Source: Temnothorax longispinosus (Eukaryota > Arthropoda > Insecta > Hymenoptera > Formicidae). Taken from it: a stretch of DNA of 64,000 nucleotides. A model generated the notes under the pieces. That model made no database searches, had not been told where the DNA came from, and saw only the letters and a program-made list of their open reading frames with translations. The position numbers and the translations under genes are program-made. How positions within the stretch are numbered: the stretch's first letter is position 1; each line of letters begins with the position of its first letter. The stretch lies in contig NC_092368.1 in the NCBI RefSeq assembly GCF_030848805.1, positions 14,935,341 through 14,999,340 on the forward strand. The letters run 5' to 3'. Of this stretch, positions 37,001 to 42,678 are shown in pieces.

Positions 37001-37614
37001 GCTTTTTGGTTAAGCATTAATTTTTAACCTGCCATTTTTTTAACAATAGGCTAAAAATGCTGTTTATCTTTTAATATATATTTTGCACGTAAAATGTAAA
37101 ATACTATTTTTGTTTATTAATTTTTTAAAGAAATTTACATATTTTAATTTCACACATAATAGATTCATAGTAAAAAAATTAATGCAATAAGTAAATTACA
37201 AAGGGACTATATTTTTGAAATAAATAAAAATAGAATTTATAATATTCTCGTACATGAGTGAATGGTATATGATGATCTACAGGCGATGTAGACTTATGCT
37301 TAATCTTTTCACGATAAGGTATTTTTATAACGATTGATTTAGAAATCCGAGTACTTTCTCAGAAATTGTTATCGAAGAGCGCGTACTGCGCGATAAAAGT
37401 TGCTGACCAACCTGCACGTCAATCTGAGCAGGCCGTGGGAGCATCTCTGTTCCTGGATCACCTCCATGTATCCTCCGTGCACTTTCACAGCCTTCAGAAT
37501 CCTGCCGAAAGGCGCTTGCGTGGTAGCGATGATCCTGGGCGAGAAACTGGCCGCGATCGTCATAAGCAGCAGCACCAGGAGACTCGTCAGGGTCGTCGCT
37601 GCCGGCCACGCCAT
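1662..37614 (-). CDS. SUEL lectin-like / CUB / sushi type I membrane protein (complete, 9 coding exons)
   Basis: Joining exons 37614-37412, 36637-36416, 34035-33932, 31133-30960, 30415-30233, 29442-29260, 9029-8844, 6545-6461 and 1731-1662 gives 1410 bases, an exact 470 codons, with matching phases at all eight junctions. Predicted order: hydrophobic signal peptide (about 1-25); SUEL-type lectin-like domain (about 40-176; Cys 58, 67, 89, 143, 149, 174); CUB domain (184-295; Cys 184, 212, 242, 259); sushi/CCP domain (299-355; Cys 299, 322, 340, 355 with Trp345); Ser/Gly-rich linker (357-418); membrane span (about 420-444); basic stop-transfer FRKRK; short tail to 469. N-glycosylation sequons lie at Asn 84, 152, 306, 312 and 346. 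CUB and CCP domains usually bind proteins and SUEL domains bind galactose/rhamnose-type sugars. A cell-surface adhesion or receptor-clustering role is inference. I do not recognise a named orthologue. Confidence 0.85.
1988..2393. mobile_element. palindromic element (406 bp) with long terminal inverted repeats and a tRNA-like core
   Basis: Arms of about 105 bp (1988-2092 and 2280-2393) are inverted copies. They start ATAAAGGGGCTAGCGAACAA and share CGAGCCGATAAA and the CTCGTTCTTAGTGCTTA segment. The 190-bp centre holds a tRNA-like sequence with a perfect B box. No open frame of note. It is a non-autonomous element in intron 8 of the lectin/CUB gene. Confidence 0.8.
2094..2164 (+). other. tRNA-like sequence (pseudo-tRNA, Pol III B box)
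   Basis: GTCG/CGAC can pair as a D stem (2100-2103, 2112-2115) around AATTGGTA. CCAGG/CCTGG forms a T stem (2140-2144, 2152-2156) around TTCGAAT, giving the B box GGTTCGAATCC. The anticodon arm is poor (CCCT...AGGG with a 10-base loop) and the 3' CTGAGAT finds no partner for an acceptor stem. I read it as a degenerate tRNA-derived core, not a working tRNA gene. Confidence 0.6.
3108..3376. mobile_element. inverted-repeat element (269 bp) with ATATT target duplication
   Basis: Inverted arms of about 55 bp (3108-3166 and 3319-3376) begin AGCGTTTTTCATTGGCAGAA. ATATT directly flanks both ends (3103-3107 and 3377-3381), as expected for a target-site duplication. The arms include a TATAAAG on the left. 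The centre carries a second TATA-like TATATAAAG (3178) and a short ATG frame (3210) with a hydrophobic start. It lies in intron 8 of the lectin/CUB gene. Confidence 0.75.
3210..3243 (+). CDS. signal-peptide-like mini-exon (candidate only)
   Basis: ATG followed by codons for MKSSIFFIVLFG, then a possible donor G/GTAAAAT at 3243/3244. TATA-like sequences lie 32 and 61 bases upstream. Small secreted-peptide genes of insects often have such a first exon. Without splicing the frame ends after 29 codons. It sits inside the inverted-repeat element, so it may be a captured gene fragment or chance. Confidence 0.2.
3596..3810 (+). repeat. partial extra copy of the dispersed GC-rich module
   Basis: This stretch resembles 4290-4440: both contain CGAGTGTTTAC, then a GCGGCGTAC/GCAGCGTAC segment, GCCGTTG, and GCGAGGCTCGAGCAAG/GCGAGGTTCAAGCAGG. 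It looks like an earlier tandem duplication of the start of the module, next to repeat copy A. Confidence 0.55.
4049..4087. repeat. (TA)n microsatellite
   Basis: Uninterrupted TA dinucleotides within repeat copy A. Confidence 0.95.
5543..5564. repeat. (GT)n microsatellite
   Basis: Uninterrupted GT dinucleotides near the end of repeat copy A. Confidence 0.9.
5581..6011 (+). other. candidate plus-strand first exon and 30-base microexon
   Basis: ATG at 5581 opens 27 basic codons (MVRSSNGRKREEE...) ending CGTGGA/GTAAGC at 5661. At 5982, after CTCTTTTACAG, 30 bases encode ITTPLLLIVP and end CCC/GTGAGT at 6011. Both junctions are phase 0 and both splice sites are good matches. No convincing third exon is visible. 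In the minus orientation the microexon has no splice sites. It would be an antisense transcript inside the lectin/CUB gene, arising from repeat copy A. Confidence 0.25.
6461..6545 (-). CDS. lectin/CUB gene exon 8 (transmembrane span)
   Basis: Acceptor GTTACAG/AT and donor AAGAG/GTAAGT. It encodes VVLPTVLIALLFVGNAIIVY and continues hydrophobic to residue 442, then QFRKR. This is a single membrane span followed by basic residues, placing the N-terminal domains outside the cell. Confidence 0.9.
6546..8843 (-). other. intron 7 of the lectin/CUB gene
   Basis: Mostly AT-rich sequence with a short (GT)n at 6833-6849. A GC-rich island at 7320-7480 stands out and may hold an alternative terminal exon. 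Nothing else recognisable. Confidence 0.65.
7386..7456 (-). CDS. possible alternative last exon (secreted form), weak
   Basis: On the minus strand GCAG/GA at 7457/7456 would continue exon 7 in phase 1. It encodes RLLEEEISVITRRSVQSSVC, then HG and TGA (7388-7386). A transcript ending here would lack the membrane span. The acceptor has a weak pyrimidine tract, so this may be chance in a GC-rich patch. Confidence 0.15.
8844..9029 (-). CDS. lectin/CUB gene exon 7 (juxtamembrane linker)
   Basis: Acceptor TTCACAG/CC and donor CGTAG/GTCAGT; 186 bases, residues 358-418. A Ser/Gly/His-rich linker (EHHHLSSLSGDNIL, ASGSISPIMDS) with no cysteine joins the sushi domain to the membrane span. It is separated from the sushi exon by about 20 kb of intron. 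It is also the acceptor in phase with the alternative first exon at 18684-18723. Confidence 0.82.
13884..13920. repeat. (AT)n microsatellite
   Basis: Uninterrupted AT dinucleotides in intron 6. Confidence 0.95.
14018..14162 (-). mobile_element. SINE-like repeat, copy 1 (tRNA-derived)
   Basis: Read on the minus strand it matches 42011-42150. Both contain GCGATC.TGGCGCAGA.AGA, which resembles a Pol III A box (TGGCNNAG), and GGTTTTTATTCGATCG. The B-box region here is degenerate (GTTCTAAATC). No terminal poly(A) or duplication is clear. Confidence 0.5.
17016..17274. mobile_element. piggyBac-like miniature element (259 bp, TTAA target)
   Basis: TTAA flanks both ends (17012-17015 and 17275-17278). 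The terminal inverted repeats are CACTGCGCGGACACC and GGTGTCCGCGCAGTG, perfect over 15 bases. TTAA duplication with short terminal repeats is the mark of the piggyBac superfamily. No coding capacity, so it is non-autonomous. Confidence 0.88.
17339..17471. mobile_element. second piggyBac-like miniature element (133 bp, TTAA target)
   Basis: TTAA flanks both ends (17335-17338 and 17472-17475). The termini CCTTTGGAGGACGGG and CCCGTCCTCTACAGG pair as inverted repeats with two mismatches. The family differs from the neighbour 60 bases away. It has no coding capacity. Confidence 0.82.
18580..20250. promoter_or_regulatory. CpG-rich patch, possible internal promoter
   Basis: This stretch inside intron 6 is clearly richer in G, C and CG dinucleotides than its surroundings, apart from a more AT-rich part at 19.25-19.55 kb. 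It also has a long pyrimidine-rich tract (18920-19010). A minus-strand first exon with a good donor (18684) lies at its downstream edge. Promoter function is inferred from composition and position only. Confidence 0.35.
18684..18723 (-). CDS. candidate alternative first exon of the lectin/CUB gene
   Basis: The ATG at 18723 encodes MIRIFTDTFRNLI and ends CTGATCA/GTGAGTG, a good donor, in phase 1. An in-frame TAG five codons upstream fixes the start. Exon 7 (9029) needs exactly this phase, so splicing would give MIRIFTDTFRNLI-T-TSAVIV and then the linker, membrane span and tail. The short form would lack signal peptide, lectin, CUB and sushi domains. Supported by splice-site quality and phase only. 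Confidence 0.4.
21121..21172. repeat. (GA)n-rich low-complexity tract
   Basis: Runs of AG and AAAG. The hydrophobic start of an antisense frame at 20765-21199 comes from this tract. Confidence 0.85.
23144..23671 (-). CDS. unrecognised 175-codon open frame, doubtful
   Basis: A minus-strand ATG frame with a hydrophobic N-terminal stretch (FPSLLALVIALTTAAL) and then an Arg/Ser/Pro-rich body ending GGLSVK. It lies in a CpG-rich patch of intron 6, where stop codons are rare by composition. It shows no domain or conserved pattern. Probably not a gene. Confidence 0.12.
   Translation of the reverse strand: MALFAPSPQAGIRFPSLLALVIALTTAALRSPSPAVEEQRELPMPAGTSSSRHRRSPDIYRVAPSRLPQHRPPFVYQWRARVHVYVRTLTRDHASPPRTRGGIASLKRATIAEKSPARRTSGRPVSSASSRSSRDRVERSPPNRFAGKVDPLRGGRESSISVERRRRIDGGLSVK
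23710..23748. repeat. (CT)n microsatellite
   Basis: CT dinucleotides with a few TT interruptions. Confidence 0.9.
25611..25639. repeat. (TC)n microsatellite
   Basis: TC dinucleotides with one CCC interruption. A second CT tract follows at about 25970-26009. Confidence 0.9.
27005..27030. repeat. short tandem repeat, unit AGATAATG
   Basis: Three direct copies of AGATAATG, followed by AGATCTATCT. Confidence 0.85.
28044..28072. repeat. (GT)n microsatellite
   Basis: Uninterrupted GT dinucleotides in intron 6. Confidence 0.95.
29260..29442 (-). CDS. lectin/CUB gene exon 6 (sushi/CCP domain)
   Basis: Acceptor TTTGCAG/TG and donor GCGTAG/GTAAGA. The exon is one complete sushi domain: GCPKVSAPNGSYV, FLCKSG, RTLECRNGKWNET, LPDC. 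Four cysteines (299, 322, 340, 355), the Trp before the last Cys, and phase 1 at both ends are standard for exon-shuffled CCP modules. Confidence 0.92.
29443..30232 (-). other. intron 5 of the lectin/CUB gene
   Basis: AT-rich sequence between the CUB and sushi exons; nothing else seen. The next intron upstream (30416-30959) is similarly featureless, apart from a more GC-rich patch next to exon 5. Confidence 0.8.
30233..30415 (-). CDS. lectin/CUB gene exon 5 (CUB domain, second half)
   Basis: Acceptor CTTGCAG/GT and donor CCAAG/GTAAAA. It encodes NCVDIVRVRERGS (Cys242), FEFCGT (Cys259), VVSNSNVLTLDF and ARGFLLQYQ, the closing half of a four-cysteine CUB domain. In many CUB domains a conserved Asp follows the third Cys; here Asp244 does. 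Confidence 0.9.
30960..31133 (-). CDS. lectin/CUB gene exon 4 (CUB domain, first half)
   Basis: Acceptor GATTGCAG/AA and donor CGTG/GTGAGC. It encodes the start of a CUB domain: Cys184, GGYINTPGYP, Cys212-GW-F, then GQRIVLTFHDLNI. These match the CUB consensus G.I.SP.YP, C.W.I and G..I.L.F..F. Confidence 0.9.
32343..32531. mobile_element. miniature inverted-repeat element (189 bp)
   Basis: Ends CTACACGAAAAAAA and TTTTTTTCCCGTGTAG. The arms share AAAATATGGATAACTAACAT and a GCGAGAGC/GTTCTCGCT segment in inverted orientation around an AT-rich loop. I cannot define a target duplication. Confidence 0.8.
33370..33615. mobile_element. third piggyBac-like miniature element (246 bp, TTAA target)
   Basis: TTAA flanks at 33366-33369 and 33616-33619. 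Ends CACTATAGAACTACCGG and CCTTTGGTAGTTCTAG: inverted repeats with a small length difference. An inner inverted pair around AATTATTTAAAAATGT is also visible. No coding capacity. Confidence 0.72.
33695..33775. repeat. degenerate minisatellite
   Basis: About four imperfect units resembling TATACTGAGGCTGTTTATA (TACTGAGGCTG, ATTGAGGCTAC, ATTGAGTTTG, TACTGAGGCTG). Confidence 0.65.
33932..34035 (-). CDS. lectin/CUB gene exon 3 (lectin-like domain, end)
   Basis: Acceptor GATTCAG/A and donor ACCAG/GTGAGT. It encodes CSGQKHCRYNVTI and then LKYACIP, the C.G...C.V and KY..Y.C signature that closes SUEL lectin domains. The length is 104 bases and it ends in phase 1. Confidence 0.85.
34036..36415 (-). 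other. intron 2 of the lectin/CUB gene
   Basis: It contains the hairpin element at 34892 and GC-richer patches at 34.2-34.65 and 35.3-35.6 kb with no recognisable coding. The remainder, and intron 1 (36638-37411), are AT-rich and empty. Confidence 0.7.
34892..35053. mobile_element. near-perfect hairpin element (162 bp)
   Basis: The arms, about 75 bp each, are nearly identical inverted copies (ATATGGAGG..., ACCACAGTGGTGTAA, TTTTTAAAAATATTTTCTCG, GTGCATAAATGCAAT) around an 11-base loop. TA borders both sides. The low divergence between arms suggests recent origin. Confidence 0.85.
36416..36637 (-). CDS. lectin/CUB gene exon 2 (lectin-like domain, middle)
   Basis: Acceptor CCGCAG/A at 36638 and donor AAAAG/GTAGAT at 36416-36411; 222 bases, residues 69-141 plus split codons. 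It carries SLRAFIYILEAEY..., matching the SUEL pattern of a hydrophobic strand followed by A.Y, then Cys89. A charged insert (KGLEELKMWRNKG) and an acidic stretch (GEDDQAD) follow, longer than in compact SUEL domains. Confidence 0.8.
37412..37614 (-). CDS. lectin/CUB gene exon 1 (signal peptide)
   Basis: The ATG at 37614 opens residues 1-67. A hydrophobic core (LTSLLVLLLMTIAASF) follows at residues 9-24, typical of a signal peptide. In-frame TGA TGA just upstream fixes this ATG as the earliest start. The exon ends TGCAG/GTTGGT, a weak donor, but it gives phase 2, which the next acceptor needs. Upstream, TTTTTCAG at 37644-37637 is a good acceptor, so the exon probably begins at 37636 with a 22-base 5' UTR. 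Residues 58 and 67 are the first two cysteines of the lectin-like domain. Confidence 0.8.
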
Positions 37615-37636
37615 GATGGCTGATCATCACAGTGAC

Positions 37637-38855
37637 CTGAAAAATATCCTCGCAAGCCTCGTCTTCGGGAAGGGCCTAAAATTAGCCCTCGAGTACCACC
37701 GCGTTCTGATAAGCGAAATCTCTCTTCAGAAGGTAGACCGCGCACTTTCCTTTCGCCTCTTCAAGTTCTCCCACGGCCACTCGAATCGCAGCTCTGCCAT
37801 CCGGAGGTCGACGACCTCTTGCCCTTCCCAGAATTCGGTCCGATATTACCCTCTCACGGGTCCCAAATATATAACCGCAAGTAAGGTTTAAGGGGAAATA
37901 TGTATGCCTTTTATATGGCTGCTAATGTTTTTGAATAATTTATACCTGGAAACAAATACCATTTATATATCACTTTTACTCTAAAATTAAATTTTCTTGT
38001 ACAGCCTTGACCAAAATTATTAGGCATTCTATTAAAATAAATTTTTTCAAAATAACATTTATTTTTGAAAGAAATAAAACATCGCTTAGCTTCAACGACT
38101 TTCTTTAATCTAATTTATTAAACAAATTTTAAATAATAGAAGTCTTTTTTGCTATTAGATTCAACACAGTACGATTATAAGGATGTTTAATAATTTTGGC
38201 CAAGGCTGTAATTGCGCTTTATCAAAATAATTGAACTTCACTTGTTTAATTAAGAGCGAAAATAATTCAATCGCGATTGTATTCTTGAAATACTCCGAAT
38301 GTGACAACTTGTCTAAATGCAAAATGGTTCTGATTGTTTGAAAGTTAAAATATGTACTGAAAGAGGGAAAGCCTCTCCTTGATTGCGTTGAATTTTTAAG
38401 ATAGAGGTCAAAAACTTGAGCTGGATGAATAGATGCGGAAGAACGGTGGAATGAGGAAAGATGAACCAAGAATTGTGCAAAATTGCGACAGTAAAAAGTA
38501 AAAGTATACAAGTAAAAAATATTTAAAAAAAAGAAAACTTCTGTAAATAAGCTTCTTAATGTAAACTATTTTTATAAATATCGCGGTTATTTGTCAAAAA
38601 TTCTATAGATAGAATTACATTTTAGACTGTTAATGATTAAAATTAAATTAACATTACTAACGTATGACAATATTAAGCTGTTCAAGTCAGATCTTTAATA
38701 CAAAGATAAATATGAAGACATTTTTCAAATAAAAAAAAATTTAATTACATTATAAATTTTATTATATAATTATATTGGAATTTTATTAATGTTATAATAT
38801 TAACATAATTTTATTAGTTTTAAAATTTTTACAGCTGACGTAAATCGAAGCTTAC
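37637..38855 (-). other. intron between 5' UTR exon and coding exon 1
   Basis: It holds the Tc1/mariner-like miniature element at 38002. Otherwise AT-rich; the frame at 37400-37891 on the plus strand is antisense to exon 1. Confidence 0.5.
38002..38208. mobile_element. Tc1/mariner-like miniature element (207 bp, TA target)
   Basis: Ends CAGCCTTGACCAAAATTATT and AATAATTTTGGCCAAGGCTG: inverted repeats of about 25 bp with two mismatches. TA lies at both borders (38000-38001, 38209-38210). The GGCCAAAATTATTA type of terminus with TA target is familiar from Tc1-like transposons. No transposase remains. Confidence 0.85.
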
Positions 38856-39130
38856 CTTCGATTCTTGAGAATTGTCAAAGATCGGCGTCGTTCGTCGTGC
38901 GTCTCGAAGTCGCTCTGTAAACGATATTCTTCGATCGTTTTCTTCCTTATTTTTGGCCGCCGATCTCTTAACTCTTCCTCCGCAATAACATGTTTGTTAT
39001 AGAAGTAAGTGGTCCCCCGTCGCGATCAATCGGCCACGGCCAAGTTCCACTAAGAAGACAACGGCAGCAACACGTTTCCCCGTGGCGCCTCAAGGACGAG
39101 GATTAGAATAGTACGGATAAACGATTTTGT
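38856..39130 (-). other. candidate 5' non-coding exon and promoter of the lectin/CUB gene
   Basis: On the minus strand the segment ends GAATCGAAG/GTAAGC at 38856, an excellent donor. The sequence up to about 39130 is GC-richer than its flanks, with CG dinucleotides. It would splice to the acceptor at 37637. The transcription start is not defined; the right boundary is approximate. Confidence 0.4.
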
Positions 39131-40302
39131 ATTTAGGCACTCGCGCGCGGATGACGAAACGCGCTCTCAATTCGCTATGAAGGAGTTGCTTAACGTGCCG
39201 GATGATCGATGATTAATTGCACTTCTACTTCTTTGTACATCTACTCCTTTACCACTGTCCACTTATCCACTGATTAATGGATGCTTACAATCAATTTTTT
39301 ATGCATTCGTTGAGTGTAATTGATGAACATTAAATGCCGATAAATTAATTTTCTTCAATATTAAGTGCGTCGAGCGATTAATTCATATTAATATTTATTA
39401 TATGCACAGCCACGTTCGATTGATTCTGGTCAATAGGTATCGGGTCAGTTTGCTATTTAATCGACTGTGGTTAAATTTATTACGTGCTGGTTAATTAACT
39501 CGAATTTGCATGGATTCTAATTAGTTAGATGTATCGGTATTGATTATTCAATATTATTCACCATAAATCAAACATCATCAGCCGTTAGTATCAAGATCTT
39601 TCAAGAAGTTTCTCCTGATATATCTTTTTATTAAGAATTATGTTTTTATTAGTTCGAGAGATTCTTCAATTCATTCCACTTGAAACTCAACGCAAGGAAA
39701 CACGCAAGGAACACATTCAAAAAATATATTCGACACAATATGTCAACAAATCTTCTTCTTTTTTTAATGTATATAGTATCAAAAAATGTTCGCTCTGATT
39801 TTCAGAAATTTTGTTACTACAAAAGGCAATACAGTTTTAAAAAGCTTTACGTTACTCCGCTCGAGACGCGAGAAATTATTTCTCGATTAAATTTTAAGTA
39901 TTTAAAAGATCTTTAAGACGATTCTCTTCAAGAACACTATATCGATATATTCTTGAATGTTAAAATAAATAACATTTTTTGAACACAATATTGGTACTGA
40001 ACACGACACTACACTTAGCCTCGCCAACACAAGAACCTCGCAACACGCGGTTCTAACACTCTTCGAAGTGTATGATGATTGTTTCACTTATAAATAAAAC
40101 TATTTTAATATTGCTTGATTGACACCGTTCGAATTATTTAGCTTAATAGATAAAAAATATATTAATACTGTTTAATACAGTTGTTATTCGAAAAGTATCT
40201 TCAACGCTGTCCAAACGTTACACTTGTTTGATTAGCTTGGCTTATCCTGGCACTGCTCGGCATATTAGGTTTCGTAACTAGAATAGTATTCCTTTCATCG
40301 CT

Positions 40303-40315
40303 GCACTAGATGGCA
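40303..40315 (+). promoter_or_regulatory. CTCF-like site GCACTAGATGGCA
   Basis: It matches the CTCF core CCASYAGRKGGCR at 12 of 13 positions. It lies just left of the CpG-rich patch between the two minus-strand genes, a plausible insulator position. One motif match alone is weak. Confidence 0.25.
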
Positions 40316-40319
40316 CGTT

Positions 40320-40770
40320 TGCTGGTCCCCGCTTTAATATCCACCGGCGCGAGTTTGTAAATCGCGGCGGAACGCCCGCTCGCGTCGACGATTCGTTGGT
40401 GTGTGGTGCCGGCGAGCCTGATGATGTCTGCTGCTGCTGCTGCTACTCTTTAGGCATTGATAGACAGTCTAAAACCGTGAATTCCGCGCTAGCGACGACC
40501 AGCCAGCCAGCCAGCTAGCGAGCGAGCGGTCCGGAAGCGGTCGGTGGTAGTTTCGAGGGGGGAAGCTACCCTACTACACACGCGTGCGGGGTCCCGCGTA
40601 CCCTCGTGCCGTAGATTCGTACCCCCGTGCCACGGGCGCCGGTTTTCGCGCTCTGCCCCCTTCGTTCGATCCGCTCTTCCCTCCGCTTCCGACGCCACGC
40701 CGCGCCGGTTCTCTTTCTTCTTCATCGACGTTGATCCCGGCAGCTGAAGCCGGCAGCTGAAGATTTTCGG
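40320..40770. promoter_or_regulatory. CpG-rich patch with CTG and AGCC repeats
   Basis: CG-dense stretch including (CTG)n at 40423-40441 and tandem CAGC/GAGC units near 40500-40530. A possible plus-strand donor (TTTTC/GTGAGG, near 40775) lies at its right edge. It may be a promoter of an unseen transcript or a distal promoter of the lectin/CUB gene. The overlapping open frames here are low-complexity. Confidence 0.35.
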
Positions 40771-41184
40771 GTTTTCGTGAGGATCGCGCGGAATAAGGTG
40801 TCACGCAGGATTAGTAACAAATAGAAAAATCAAGAAATAAGTCTCTGCACAACATGTGATATTTAATTGCTGTAAATCTTTGTTGATTGTTATTTTAAGA
40901 TCCTTTAATTGTTCTGTATCAATACTTGAAGTTTGAAGGAAAGTCGGTAATGTTTAATAACAATCTGATTAAGATACAAGTTCATCTTTGAGTTCCTACA
41001 TTTGAAGAATGAAAAATTGTAATACATATATATAAAGACATTTTTAAATAATAAGTTAATTTGTTTAAAATTAAAATAATTGAAACTGATTTAAAATTGA
41101 TCTAAAGCACTGAAAGTTAAATTTAATTTATTATAATTTAATTCAGGAAGTTTCTAACTTGATTACTTAAAGTCCCCGAAAAGT

Positions 41185-41700
41185 TTGTTATCTTTTAAAT
41201 CTGTTACGTTGTCAGCGGCAATTTCATGGGGGAATCTCTTTCAGACTCCTAAATATCCACAATCATCGAAAGAAATGGTCCATTTGTTGGGGGGCTTAGT
41301 CACTCTTTCTTTTCTATTGATTAATGTCTCTTTCTCAGTCCCGCAAGCCGAGCTCTATTGTTCGATCCAGAGATTTGACCGTCGTGATCGATTCATTGTG
41401 ATCGGCACGCGCATACTAGTATACGCGCATCTGCATCTTCGCGCGACGGAAACCATCGAGCCCCGTCTCGTTTCGGATGTACACCGGTTGTCATCGATCC
41501 CCATTGTCCCTGAATCGAGAAAGGTGCTCTGGAGTACCTTGAGATCGTTTTCCTCAGCGAGGAACAGAATCGAGAATTGTGACACGCGAGATATTGCATC
41601 TGCCGCTATAGCGAACACGTGCTACGGTCGTTCGTCATCCTTTTTATATAAGAGGGAAAAAGAAACCTATAAGTCTAATCGATGGATCGTAAAGATATAA
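41185..41700 (+). CDS. unrecognised 171-codon open frame, doubtful
   Basis: An ATG frame with a hydrophobic stretch (HLLGGLVTLSFLLINVSFS) near residues 33-51 and no recognisable domain after it. The GC-rich half (41330-41640) is also open antisense. Nothing nearby suggests a promoter or introns. Likely chance, but it is the longest uninterrupted frame in this spacer. Confidence 0.12.
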   Translation: MLSFKSVTLSAAISWGNLFQTPKYPQSSKEMVHLLGGLVTLSFLLINVSFSVPQAELYCSIQRFDRRDRFIVIGTRILVYAHLHLRATETIEPRLVSDVHRLSSIPIVPESRKVLWSTLRSFSSARNRIENCDTRDIASAAIANTCYGRSSSFLYKREKETYKSNRWIVKI

Positions 41701-42010
41701 AAAATGTCTAATGTTAAATAAATCAAAAACTCGTTTACATAGACAATTTTAGTCTATGTTTAACAAAAATATAATAAATAAAATAATGTATTACTAAATA
41801 TGAACATATAAAGTAATTATATATGTATTAAATCTTAATTTACACAGATATACATATTAATATATATAGTGTTATAAAATTTAATTTTGAAATAGAGAAG
41901 AAGTTTTCTTTCAAAATCTTTCGAACAAAAAAGCTTATTTCAAACTATATTTCTCAAGGAAAATTCGTTTCAGAATTAAATATAGAATTTTATTTATAAT
42001 TTTATCTCCT

Positions 42011-42150
42011 GATCCCAGCGGTGGCGATCATGGCGCAGAAAGATGTGCGCTGCTCTAATGTGTCCAAGATCCAAGGTCAAATCCGACCAAAAATCGTCGG
42101 TTTTTATTCGATCGCCCCGTTAAACTTCCGGCTAAACTTCAGGAGGCCAT
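42011..42150 (+). mobile_element. SINE-like repeat, copy 2 (tRNA-derived)
   Basis: It matches the minus strand of 14018-14162. It has an A-box-like TGGCGCAGAAAG, and about 40 bases on a B-box-like GGTCAAATCC (one base short of GGTTCAAATCC), then GGTTTTTATTCGATCG shared with copy 1. The box order and spacing fit a tRNA-derived SINE head. Confidence 0.5.
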
Positions 42151-42429
42151 GGCTCGATCTTGAGTTGTAGTGCCACGTGCCACTGAAGAAGAAAAAAATT
42201 CGATGAATTAAAAAAAAAGGTAACTTCTTTCATGATGACGTATTATAAATAGGAACCGGAATTCTGAGTAATTTACTTGTAAACTTACCAATTGATGAAA
42301 GATTATGGCACGTAAATTCGCAAACTGAAAAGAAGAGTCATATGTACTATTTTTCTACAAAAAAGGCCAATTGACGCTGATGTTATGAGTCGATGTTTAG
42401 AGCAAAAAGTAAAAGTGTGTGTTTTTTAA

Positions 42430-42541
42430 TACGAAAAACACATTTGAAGAAATTACATTGTTACATTATTTTTATTTTCAAATACTTCAATATATAAAAA
42501 TAATGTAACAATGTAATTTCTTCAAATGTGTTTTTCGTACA
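42430..42541. repeat. perfect-arm hairpin
   Basis: Arms of about 47 bp (TACGAAAAACACATTTGAAG, AAATTACATTGTTACATTAT and its complement) with very few differences, separated by an AT-rich loop. Confidence 0.85.
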
Positions 42542-42678
42542 AAATAGAATTCTATTTATAATTTTATAATTATATAACATTTTATTTATAAATATATATA
42601 TATATATATAATATTTATAAATAGAATGATATATATATATATAATTATAAAATTATAAATATAATTCTATTTTGTAAA
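42539..42678. repeat. second hairpin, abutting the first
   Basis: TACAAAATAGAATTCTATTT at the left and ATAATTCTATTTTGTA at the right are inverted. Inner ATTTATAATTTTATAATTAT pairs likewise around (TA)n tracts. Confidence 0.75.

Noticed and set aside
37325..37630. 101-codon minus frame over exon 1
   Set aside because: It is a shifted frame of exon 1. The frame with a signal peptide and correct splice phase is the other one.
40489..40747. Open frames on both strands in the CpG-rich patch
   Set aside because: Arg/Gly/Ser-rich low-complexity translations with no splice or domain support.
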